NCBI RefSeq assembly: GCF_014645695.1
Contig: NZ_BMMF01000001.1
Coordinates: 1 to 64,000 of the forward strand
Reading direction: 5' to 3'
Source: Salinarimonas ramus
GTDB taxonomy: Bacteria > Pseudomonadota > Alphaproteobacteria > Rhizobiales > Beijerinckiaceae
DNA length: 64,000 nucleotides
In this document: positions 1-6,837 of the stretch, piece after piece
How the letters are laid out: every line of letters starts with the position of its first letter
How positions within the stretch are numbered: the stretch's first letter is position 1
Notes under the pieces: model-generated
The model's input: the letters and a program-made list of their open reading frames with translations, nothing else
Databases searched by the model: none
Told to the model about the DNA's origin: nothing
Translations under genes and position numbers: made by a program

Positions 1-99
1 AAGGGCGAGCACACGTGGCCGTCGCGGCAAGTGCTCGGGCTGGAGAATACTACGCCGCTTCGCGGCTCCGCATCCTCCAGCCCGAAGGTGCACCAATGA
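1..99 (+). CDS. C-terminal tail of an upstream gene (partial)
   Basis: Frame 1 is open from the window edge to a TGA at 97-99, encoding a 32-residue tail that begins KGEHTWPSRQVLGLE. Its stop overlaps the ATG of the next gene in an ATGA arrangement, as between translationally coupled genes, and third positions are mostly G or C. The tail is too short to assign a family. The second half overlaps an inverted repeat (36-45 with 75-84), so part of the open frame could be fortuitous. If real, this gene is the upstream partner of the acetamidase. Confidence 0.35.
   Translation, partial: KGEHTWPSRQVLGLENTTPLRGSASSSPKVHQ
36..84. repeat. Nested inverted repeat before the acetamidase gene
   Basis: Arms CGGGCTGGAG (36-45) and CTCCAGCCCG (75-84) are perfectly complementary over 10 bp. 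Inside them a second small hairpin, GCCGC-TTC-GCGGC, spans 54-66. No T-run follows, so it is not a standard intrinsic terminator. It lies immediately upstream of the GAAGG ribosome-binding site (83-87) of the next gene and could influence its translation, or it may simply be structure in the end of the upstream gene. Confidence 0.4.
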
Positions 100-1037
100 G
101 CACGCACCGCCTCGACGCGTCGCCGCAGACCGTCCACTGGGGCTATTTCGACGCCGCGCTGGCGCCGCGCCTCGAGATCGACAGCGGCGAGACGGTGACG
201 ATCTCCACCGTCTCCGGAGCGCCCGAGGTGATGCCGGGAGCGCCCTTCGTCGTGCCACCGGCGCTTTCCGCCATCCACGCCGCGCTCTCGCCGAAGCTGC
301 CGGGCCACATCTGCACGGGCCCCGTCGCCGTGCGCGGGCTGAAGGCCGGGGGCGTGCTCGAGGTACGCATCCGCGAGATCGAGCTGCACTACGACTGGGG
401 CTACAACACGCTCGGCCCCCAGCGCGGCGCGCTGCCGGACGACTTCGCCACGCCGCGCTGCGTGCACATCCCGCTCGATCGCGAGAAGAACGTCGCGCGC
501 CTCTCCTGGGGCCTGGAATTGCCGCTCGCGCCGTTCTTCGGGGTCATGGGCGTCGCGCCGCCGAAGGAATGGGGCGCGCTCTCCACACTCCCGCCGCGCC
601 GCAACGGCGGCAATCTCGACAACAAGGAACTCGTCGCCGGCACGACGCTCTACCTCCCCTGCTTCGTCGACGGCGGCAATTTCTCCGTCGGCGACGGCCA
701 CGGCGCGCAGGGCGACGGCGAGGTCTGCATCACGGCGATCGAGACCGGCCTCGTCGGCACGTTCGAGCTGCACGCCCGCAACGACATGCGGCTCGCCTGG
801 CCGCTCGCGGAGACGCCGACGCACTGGATCACCATGGCCTTCGACCCGGATCTCGACGATTGCGTCGTGATCGCGCTGCGCGAGATGATCGACCTCGTCG
901 TCGATCGCGTCGGCATCTCGCGGGAGGACGCCTACATGCTGGCGAGCCTCGCCGCGGACCTGCGGGTGACGCAGGTCGTCAACGGCAACAAGGGCGTCCA
1001 CTGCATGCTCGCCAAGGACTTCATGCGCCGCGGCTGA
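96..1037 (+). CDS. Acetamidase/formamidase family protein
   Basis: A 313-residue member of the FmdA/AmdA family, cytosolic enzymes that hydrolyse short amides such as formamide or acetamide to the acid and ammonia. The family signature is clear in the second half: GGNLDNKEL, then LYLPCFVDGGNFSVGDGH and GAQGDGEV, which form the core of the beta-rich fold. The length fits the short Rhizobiales forms (about 300-320 residues). I chose the ATG at 96 over an in-frame GTG at 15 because GAAGG lies about 8 nt upstream and the family fold begins there. The start overlaps the stop of a partial upstream frame, suggesting an operon. The family is secure; the exact substrate is not. Confidence 0.88.
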   Translation: MSTHRLDASPQTVHWGYFDAALAPRLEIDSGETVTISTVSGAPEVMPGAPFVVPPALSAIHAALSPKLPGHICTGPVAVRGLKAGGVLEVRIREIELHYDWGYNTLGPQRGALPDDFATPRCVHIPLDREKNVARLSWGLELPLAPFFGVMGVAPPKEWGALSTLPPRRNGGNLDNKELVAGTTLYLPCFVDGGNFSVGDGHGAQGDGEVCITAIETGLVGTFELHARNDMRLAWPLAETPTHWITMAFDPDLDDCVVIALREMIDLVVDRVGISREDAYMLASLAADLRVTQVVNGNKGVHCMLAKDFMRRG

Positions 1038-1059
1038 ACCGAAGGCCGCACGGAACGAC

Positions 1060-1099
1060 CCCGCTCCTCTCCCGTTCATCGGCGGCGAAGAGGAGCGGG
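1060..1099 (+). promoter_or_regulatory. Hairpin that sequesters the Shine-Dalgarno of the AI-2E gene
   Basis: CCCGCTCCTCT (1060-1070) is perfectly complementary to AGAGGAGCGGG (1089-1099), with an 18-nt loop. The right arm contains the AGAGGAG ribosome-binding site of the gene starting at 1101. Folded, the mRNA would hide that site; ribosomes finishing the acetamidase gene (stop at 1037) or an RNA/temperature switch could open it. No T-run follows, so termination is less likely. Confidence 0.5.
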
Positions 1100-1100
1100 C

Positions 1101-2231
1101 ATGCCTGAAGACGAAACGAAGCCGGCGACGAGAACCACGCGTGCGCAGGGCGCGAGACGGGGCGATTTCGCCGGCGTCGAGGCGGGGTTCGTGCGCAAGG
1201 TCCTCGTGGTCCTCGCGGTCGTCGCCATCGCCTACGCCCTCTACAACGTCGCCTACGTCCTCGTTCTCGCCTTCGGCGCCCTGCTGCTGGGGATCATCAT
1301 CCGCGCCTTCGTGCGGCTCGTCGAGCGCATCCCGGGCCTGCCGGAGCCGGCCGCGTTCTATGTGGGGCTCCTGGTCCTCGTCGCGCTCCTCGTCGGCTTC
1401 GGCTTCTTCTTCACGATGACGATGCAGAGCCAGGTTCGCGACGTCGTCGAGCAGCTGCCGCAGGCGATCGAGAGCCTCGGCGAGCGCTTCGACATCCAGG
1501 ACCCGGTCCAGCGGCTGGAGGAACGCTTCACGGAGGCGAGCGGCAGCGGCACGACGCTGATGGGACGCGCCGCGAACATCGGCTTCACCGTCCTGGGCGG
1601 GCTCGTCGACGTCGGCATCGTGCTGTTCGCGGCGATCTATCTCGCCTACGACCCCTCCCTCTACCGGCGCGGCCTCGTGCACCTCTTCCCGCCCGAGCAG
1701 CACGAGCGCATCGACGCCGCGCTCGTCACGACGGGCAACGCGCTCGAGCTGTGGTTCTTCGGCCAGCTCGTCTCGATGGCCCTCGTGGGGCTGCTGACGG
1801 GTCTCGGCTTCTGGTGGGTCGGGCTGCCGGCCCCGGCGGCGCTGGGGCTGATCGCGGGGGTGACGAACTTCATCCCCTTCCTCGGACCCTTCCTCGGCTC
1901 CGCGCCCGCCCTCGTCTTCGCCTTCGGCGAGGGCATGAACGCGGTCTGGTGGACGATCGGCATCGTCGTCGTCGTCCAGCAGCTCGAAGGCAACCTCTTC
2001 CTGCCGCTGATCCAGCGCCGCGCGGTGAGCCTCGCCCCCGCCTTCGCGCTGTTCGCCATCGTCGCCTTCGGCCTGCTCTGGGGCTTCCTCGGCGTCTTCC
2101 TCGCCGTCCCCATGGCCGTGACGATCATGGTGCTCGTCAAGATGCTCTGGATGCGCGACACGCTGGGCGAGGAGACGGACGTGCCGGGGGAGGCGGATGG
2201 GGAGGACGACGGGGAGACGCGCGATCACTAG
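1101..2231 (+). CDS. AI-2E family transporter
   Basis: A 376-residue polytopic inner-membrane protein of the AI-2 exporter superfamily (PF01594; relatives TqsA, PerM/YdiK). About 40 residues in, hydrophobic segments begin (VLVVLAVVAIAYALYNVAYV, then a pair around residues 55-110). A soluble amphipathic stretch follows (about 115-165), then the conserved C-terminal membrane bundle with the family hallmark GVTNFIPFLGPFLG and the later segment LEGNLFLPLIQ. The acidic tail (GEADGEDDGETRDH) is cytosolic. The start ATG has AGAGGAG 5 nt upstream, inside a hairpin. Members export signalling molecules, ions or other solutes; the substrate here is unknown. Its end overlaps the stop of the opposing gene by 4 bp. 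Confidence 0.88.
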   Translation: MPEDETKPATRTTRAQGARRGDFAGVEAGFVRKVLVVLAVVAIAYALYNVAYVLVLAFGALLLGIIIRAFVRLVERIPGLPEPAAFYVGLLVLVALLVGFGFFFTMTMQSQVRDVVEQLPQAIESLGERFDIQDPVQRLEERFTEASGSGTTLMGRAANIGFTVLGGLVDVGIVLFAAIYLAYDPSLYRRGLVHLFPPEQHERIDAALVTTGNALELWFFGQLVSMALVGLLTGLGFWWVGLPAPAALGLIAGVTNFIPFLGPFLGSAPALVFAFGEGMNAVWWTIGIVVVVQQLEGNLFLPLIQRRAVSLAPAFALFAIVAFGLLWGFLGVFLAVPMAVTIMVLVKMLWMRDTLGEETDVPGEADGEDDGETRDH

Positions 2232-2938
2232 GGCGTGAACGCCGCCGTGCTTCTCTCGTCCGATCCAGCCCGGGCAAGCGTCGCCTCTACCGCGCGCACG
2301 AAACGTTCGCGACCATGCGAGAAGGCGCGCGCGTCGCTCGGCACGGTCTCAACCGCCCAGCAGAGGATCGCACGCAGCGGATCTGCGACCTCCTCGCGCG
2401 AAAGCCGTACGGCTCCGGGCGCACAATCGGTCTCGAGGAACGCTGGCGCGAACGACGCCCGCTCGCCCGACCACGAGATTTCGACGCCGTCGCCGAACCG
2501 CCTGATGTAGAGGTCCGGGACGATGCCGCCCGCCGCGGCGCTCCGAAGGCCGTGCCGGGCGTACCAATCCGACGCGGCACGCTCCAGAACGTCACCGTCC
2601 CGCTCGTCCGCCGCAAAGGCTCGATCCAGCGCATCCCGGACCGCTCGCGCCGCGGGAACGTCCGGCCGTTCCGCCCACGTGTAGGCTTGCTCGCCGAGGA
2701 GATGATCCCATTCCTCTGCCACCCATTCGAGCAGGGGCGCGAGATACCAGCGGATGCCGCTCGCAGGGCCGTCCGGCGTCACCAGCGCGCTCACGCGGTG
2801 GCCCGCTACGACGATCTCGAGCTCGCCCCACGACCAGCCGTAATCTGCCGGGCGCCGCTCCGGCGGATCGGGATCCTGCAGCCAGCGTGCCGCGAAGGCG
2901 AAGCGGGATGGATCACCGGTGCGAAATAGGTCAGTCAT
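2228..2938 (-). CDS. Hypothetical protein, second gene of a two-gene operon
   Basis: A 236-residue soluble protein I do not recognise. It opens MTDLFRTGDPSRFAFAARWL and contains a conserved-looking block WYARHGLRSAAAGGIVPDLYIRRF followed by a VEISWSGER segment. No signal peptide, membrane segment or nucleotide-binding motif is visible. It is rich in Trp, Asp and Glu, with a low predicted isoelectric point. Its ATG overlaps the 3' end of the upstream gene (2931-3359) by 8 bp, so the two are almost certainly co-translated and may form a complex. The long open frame with normal codon bias supports a real gene. I assign no function. Confidence 0.7.
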   Translation of the reverse strand: MTDLFRTGDPSRFAFAARWLQDPDPPERRPADYGWSWGELEIVVAGHRVSALVTPDGPASGIRWYLAPLLEWVAEEWDHLLGEQAYTWAERPDVPAARAVRDALDRAFAADERDGDVLERAASDWYARHGLRSAAAGGIVPDLYIRRFGDGVEISWSGERASFAPAFLETDCAPGAVRLSREEVADPLRAILCWAVETVPSDARAFSHGRERFVRAVEATLARAGSDERSTAAFTP

Positions 2939-3359
2939 CGTCGCTCAACGCCCAGAAGCGGTCATTCGGTGCAAGCCGGACCTGCCGGCGAATGTCGCGC
3001 CGTACGACATGCCCCGCGTCGACCAGGGCGTCGCGCACAACGGGCGGCACGTCCAGCCAAGGCACCGGATAGCCATGCCATGTCCCATCATTGCTCATCT
3101 GCGCCGAGAATGCGATGCCGCGGCTCGCAGCATATCGGCGCCCGCGCTTATCGACCACGCTCGCCGAGAGCATCGTCTGAGCGGTCGTTCGGCTCCAGGC
3201 TGTCGCATCGTCCTCGTCGACGATAGCTCTTCGCCCATCGGTGTGCGTCCATGCCGGGCAGATGGTGCCGAACCCACCGTCCGGTCGCCAGAGCTTGTGC
3301 TTCTTGCTCCCGCGATAGACCAGACCGGTCGTCGACGATGGACTCTCCTCGCCTCGCAT
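2931..3359 (-). CDS. Hypothetical protein, first gene of a two-gene operon
   Basis: A 142-residue basic, soluble protein of unknown function. Visible blocks are VYRGSKKHKLWRP, GGFGTICPAWTH, and DGTWHGYPVPWLDVPPVVRDAL. The last, with several tryptophans and a WHGYP motif, looks like the conserved core. The ATG at 3359 is the only good start; the upstream DNA is unusually AT-rich for this window and holds a plausible promoter. The gene overlaps its downstream partner by 8 bp. The pair sits alone between unrelated genes and looks like an accessory two-component cassette. A toxin/antitoxin or regulator/effector arrangement is possible, but nothing in the sequence proves it. Confidence 0.65.
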   Translation of the reverse strand: MRGEESPSSTTGLVYRGSKKHKLWRPDGGFGTICPAWTHTDGRRAIVDEDDATAWSRTTAQTMLSASVVDKRGRRYAASRGIAFSAQMSNDGTWHGYPVPWLDVPPVVRDALVDAGHVVRRDIRRQVRLAPNDRFWALSDDD

Positions 3360-3387
3360 GCTCCGCCCCGTCTATGCACGTGTGGAG

Positions 3388-3417
3388 CCTATAGTATAGA
3401 TCACCATCATGATGCAA
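3388..3417 (-). promoter_or_regulatory. Candidate promoter of the two-gene operon
   Basis: On the minus strand TTGCAT (3412-3417) is followed 18 nt later by TATAGG (3388-3393), inside an AT-rich patch that stands out from the GC-rich surroundings. An overlapping TATACT (3393-3398) could serve as an alternative -10. The site lies about 30 nt before the ATG at 3359. Confidence 0.4.
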
Positions 3418-3476
3418 CTTTCGAATCGTGACCAGATCCATCCACGCTAGTCATCGTCGATCCGCGACAAACGAAA

Positions 3477-3500
3477 GGCGGAGCCCTCGCGAGCCCCGCC
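3477..3500 (-). terminator. Rho-independent terminator of the chemoreceptor gene
   Basis: Read on the minus strand, GGCGGGGCTC-GCGA-GGGCTCCGCC forms a 10-bp stem (two G-U pairs) with a GCGA tetraloop, followed directly by TTTCGTTTGTC. It lies 32 bp after the stop codon of the methyl-accepting protein and is placed to stop transcription before the two-gene operon downstream. Confidence 0.75.
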
Positions 3501-3531
3501 CCGTCGCTGATCGAACCTCGGCGTCAATCCC

Positions 3532-5943
3532 TCACGCCGCCAGCGCCTCCAGCTCATCCTGGCGCTCGACGAAGCGCAGGCCGGCGTCGCCGTCGCCGGC
3601 GCGGACGAGCTCGGCGTCGATGCGGCGGCCGGTGCCGAGCTCGAGCTGGACGCGGGTGCCGCGCGGCAGGTCGCCGGCGCCGGAGACGCGCGCGCCGGTC
3701 TCGCTGACGTCGACGATGGTCACCGGGCGGCGGCCGCCGGCGGCCCAGAGGGAAGCGCCCGTCATGATGCGCTTGCGGAAGCTCTCGCGGCGATCCCGCA
3801 CGTCGGCCGCGACGTCGGCGAGGAAGCGCTCGACCGCGGTGGCGAGCTCGCCCGCCACCGCGTTGAGGTCGTCGGAGACCTTGTTGACCCGAGACGCCTC
3901 GCTCGAGGTCTCGTCGATGGCCGCGGTGACGGTGTCGACGTTGCGCGTCGCCTCGGTGCTGCCGTTCGAGGCCACCGAGATCGAGTGCGATATCTCCTTC
4001 GTTGCGGCGTCCTGCTGCTCCACGGCGGCGGCGATGGCGCCCATGAAGCTGCGGATCTCGCGCACCGCCGCGTCGATCTCGCGGATCGCCTCGACGGAGG
4101 AGGAGGCCGCGGACTGCACGGCGGCGATCTGCTCGGCGATCTCGGCGGTGGCCTTGCCGGTCTGGCCGGCGAGCGTCTTCACCTCCGCCGCCACGACGGC
4201 GAAGCCCTTGCCGGCCTCGCCCGCTCGCGCGGCCTCGATCGTCGCGTTCAGAGCCAGCAGGTTCGTCTGCGCGGCGATGGCGTCGATCATCTCGACGACG
4301 GCGCCGATGCGGTCGGCGCTCTCGGAGAGGCCGCCCACGCGGGCGTTGGTGCGCTCGGCGACCTCGCTGGCGCGCCCCACGACGCCGGTGGCGCGCTGGG
4401 CCTGCTCGGCGATCTCGCGGATCGAGGCGGCGAGCTGCTCCGCCGCGGCGGCGACGGACTGGACCTCGTTGGCCGCCGTCATCGAGGCGGAGCGGGCGGC
4501 GCCGGCGCGGGTGACCGCGTTGCCGGCGACGCTCGCCAGATGACCGGCCGTGTCGCGCATCGTCCCGGTCCCCTCGCGCATGCCGGCGATGGTGCGCGAG
4601 ATCAGGTCGCGGAAGCGCGCGATGAGCGTGTCGAGCTGGGCCTGACGCTGGCGCTCGCGGTCGCGTTCGCGCTGCGCCTCGGCCTCCAGCCGCTCGCGGG
4701 CCAACGCGTTCTCCTTGAACACGGCGACCGCGCGGCTCATGGCGCCGATCTCGTCGGCGCGCTCGGTGCCGTCGATGGCGACGCCCAGGCGCCCGTCCGC
4801 GATCTCGCCCATGGTGCGCACGAGGCGCGTGATCGGCACCGTGAGCGTGCGGGCGATCAGCCAGCCGCCGATCGCGGCCGCCGCGAACAGGACGAGGGCG
4901 GTGAGGATCATCATGTTGCGCATGGCGACGAGCGGCGCGCCGATCTCCGTCGTTCCCTGGCTCGCGACGATGGCCCAGGTCGTGCCGTGGAAGGAGAGCG
5001 GCGTGCCCACCTTCAGGTGGGGCGTGCCGTCCGCCCCGGTGCTCTCGACGACGACGTGGCGTCCCTCCAGCGCGGCGTCGATGGCCGGGCCGTCGACGCG
5101 CGTCGCGAGGATGTCGTTGGCCTCCGTCAGGCGGCTGTCGTTGCGCGCGAGGCGGTCCGTCCCGACGATGAGCGTCTCGCCCGTCTCGCCGAGGCCGGAG
5201 GCGGCGCTCATCACGGTGTTGATCGTGTCGATGGGCATCTGGAAGGCGAGGACGCCGACGGTGCGCCCGTCAGCGACGATCGGCGTCGAGATGAAGCTCG
5301 CCGGCGCGTCGGCGCTCGGGGCGTAGGGCTCGAAATCGAAGAAGGAGATCGCCCCCTCCCCGGCCGGGCGCGCGGCGCGGAACGCCTCGCCGAGCGCCGT
5401 GCGCGCCCATTCGCCGGCACCGCTCGCGAAGCCGGTGGCGAAGTCCTCCTCCTTGAACACCGTGTAGACGAGGCGCCCTTCGGCGTCGAAGAGGAAGATG
5501 TCGTAATAGCCGCGCTCCTCCAGGAGCGTGCGGAACCAGGGGTGATAGGCCGCGTGGGCGTCGTCGTAGGCCGCGCCCGCGTCGCCGCGGTCGAGCAGGT
5601 GCTTCGACCCGAGCGGGTTGGGGTTCTCGCGGATGTAGGCGCGCTTCAGGACCGTGGTGGCATCGGCGCCCAGCGCGTCGTAGCCGGCGGTGAAGCTCTC
5701 GAGCGCCTCGGCGACGAAGGGGCTCTGGGCCGTGATGCGCAGATCCTGCTCGATCGAGGCGAGGTAGGCGCCGAGTTGCCGGGCGCGGTCGTCGGCGATC
5801 GCCGCCAGATCGTCCTGCTTGATCGTCACGAGGGCGTCCGCCGCCCGCCAATAGCTGGCGGCGCCGACGCCGATCCCCACCAGCATGGCGAAGCCGACGA
5901 TGGTCGCCGGCAGCTTTGCCTCGATCTTGAGCCCCTTGATCAT
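3532..5943 (-). CDS. Methyl-accepting chemotaxis protein with C-terminal PilZ domain
   Basis: An 803-residue transmembrane chemoreceptor. Order: short cytosolic lead; TM1 at about 11-31; a large periplasmic sensor of double-Cache type (about 35-340); TM2 at about 344-366; HAMP (about 366-415); a charged coiled coil; then the methyl-accepting signalling hairpin (about 450-700) whose tip reads [21 protein letters not shown] PilZ domain follows at about 717-795, with the c-di-GMP motif pair R719-ESF-R723 and D745-VS-ET-G750. The family couples ligand binding to CheA/CheW; the PilZ tail should let c-di-GMP modulate signalling. I chose the ATG at 5943 (preceded by GGGGAACGGG, and TM1 follows directly) over a longer frame. 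It is monocistronic with its own terminator. The ligand is unknown. Confidence 0.93.
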   Translation of the reverse strand: MIKGLKIEAKLPATIVGFAMLVGIGVGAASYWRAADALVTIKQDDLAAIADDRARQLGAYLASIEQDLRITAQSPFVAEALESFTAGYDALGADATTVLKRAYIRENPNPLGSKHLLDRGDAGAAYDDAHAAYHPWFRTLLEERGYYDIFLFDAEGRLVYTVFKEEDFATGFASGAGEWARTALGEAFRAARPAGEGAISFFDFEPYAPSADAPASFISTPIVADGRTVGVLAFQMPIDTINTVMSAASGLGETGETLIVGTDRLARNDSRLTEANDILATRVDGPAIDAALEGRHVVVESTGADGTPHLKVGTPLSFHGTTWAIVASQGTTEIGAPLVAMRNMMILTALVLFAAAAIGGWLIARTLTVPITRLVRTMGEIADGRLGVAIDGTERADEIGAMSRAVAVFKENALARERLEAEAQRERDRERQRQAQLDTLIARFRDLISRTIAGMREGTGTMRDTAGHLASVAGNAVTRAGAARSASMTAANEVQSVAAAAEQLAASIREIAEQAQRATGVVGRASEVAERTNARVGGLSESADRIGAVVEMIDAIAAQTNLLALNATIEAARAGEAGKGFAVVAAEVKTLAGQTGKATAEIAEQIAAVQSAASSSVEAIREIDAAVREIRSFMGAIAAAVEQQDAATKEISHSISVASNGSTEATRNVDTVTAAIDETSSEASRVNKVSDDLNAVAGELATAVERFLADVAADVRDRRESFRKRIMTGASLWAAGGRRPVTIVDVSETGARVSGAGDLPRGTRVQLELGTGRRIDAELVRAGDGDAGLRFVERQDELEALAA

Positions 5944-6055
5944 CCCGTTCCCCCGGCAAGCCACGTTGCACGGGAGACGAATGTCGACACGATCATCTAA
6001 GAAAGCGCTAATTTTATCGTATGTGAGTGTATACAATGGGAACCGCGGCGCGTCC

Positions 6056-6544
6056 TCAGGCGCCCTCCTCGTCCTCCCACGGCCAGGCGACGACGCGCGC
6101 GCAGATCTCGCCGAGCGTCATCTGCGTCTCGAGACCGGACACCCGCCCCCGCACGGAGATCCCGGCGGCATGCACCGTCTCGGGCGAGCCCGAGACGAGG
6201 GGGTGCCACCAGGCGAGCCCCCTGCCCTCCGCCACGCGGCGATAGGCGCAGGTCCCCGGCAGCCAGGAGAGCGTCTCCACCGCCTGGGGCGTGAGACGCA
6301 CGCAATCGGGCACCTTCGCCTGACGGTTCGGGTAGTCGCGGCAGCGGCAGCTCTGCGCGTCGAGGAGCTCGCACCCGACGTCGGTGTAGACGATCTCGTC
6401 GGTGTCCTCGTCCTCCAGCTTGACGAGGCAGCAGCGCCCGCAGCCGTCGCACAGGCTCTCCCATTCCGCCTCGCTCATCTCGGAAAGAGACTTCTCGTCC
6501 CAGAACGGGGCGGCGGCGGTGAGTGGCGTGTCGCGACGGGACAT
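6056..6544 (-). CDS. YcgN family cysteine-cluster protein
   Basis: A 162-residue member of the YcgN/UPF0260 family (CxxxCxxCC cluster proteins, PF03692). The motif CDGCGRCC appears about 36 residues in. It is followed by a [14 protein letters not shown] stretch and further Cys residues, together enough to bind a metal or Fe-S centre; the biochemical role of the family is not established. The ATG at 6544 is preferred to a frame starting 90 bp further upstream because the family begins with a similar FWDEKSL segment. It is transcribed toward the chemoreceptor, 112 bp upstream of it, and divergently from the PBP at 6838. Confidence 0.85.
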   Translation of the reverse strand: MSRRDTPLTAAAPFWDEKSLSEMSEAEWESLCDGCGRCCLVKLEDEDTDEIVYTDVGCELLDAQSCRCRDYPNRQAKVPDCVRLTPQAVETLSWLPGTCAYRRVAEGRGLAWWHPLVSGSPETVHAAGISVRGRVSGLETQMTLGEICARVVAWPWEDEEGA

Positions 6545-6791
6545 GCGGGCGATCCTCGACGGGCGTTCACCGCCCGTCAACCTCAACGAATTCCGAACGC
6601 GGCCGTGCCGTTTCGCGACGAATGCGAGCGGCACGACCCTTGCGGAGCCCGCCCATCAGGCGCCGGCCGGGCGGCAGCGGGGCCGCGGCGCGGCGAGAAT
6701 GCGGCGAACGAGTTCCGTCCGGCGTCGTTTAACGAACGGAGCTGGTGACGCGAAATCGATTCGCGGGCCTACGAGGGTTCTGGTACGAAGC

Positions 6792-6806
6792 TTAACCTGC
6801 GGTTAA
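6792..6806. promoter_or_regulatory. Candidate CtrA-binding box
   Basis: TTAA (6792-6795), 7 nt, TTAA (6803-6806) reproduces the CtrA consensus TTAA-N7-TTAA. The site is also a perfect 7-bp inverted repeat (CTTAACC-TGC-GGTTAAG, 6791-6807). It lies about 30 bp before the GTG of the class A PBP, in the spacer between divergent genes. In GC-rich DNA this match is unlikely by chance, which suggests cell-cycle control of the PBP gene. Confidence 0.55.
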
Positions 6807-6837
6807 GCACCGCGAACGGGGACGGGGGCTCATCGAC

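Noticed and set aside
36-84. Intrinsic terminator before the acetamidase gene
   Set aside because: The inverted repeat is good but no T-run follows and the acetamidase start overlaps the upstream frame, so termination here would be odd.
3985-6000. A 671-codon open frame on the plus strand antisense to the chemoreceptor
   Set aside because: Its product is rich in Arg, Asp, Gly and His without domains, as expected for the antisense of a GC-rich gene, and the opposite strand encodes a complete MCP-PilZ protein.
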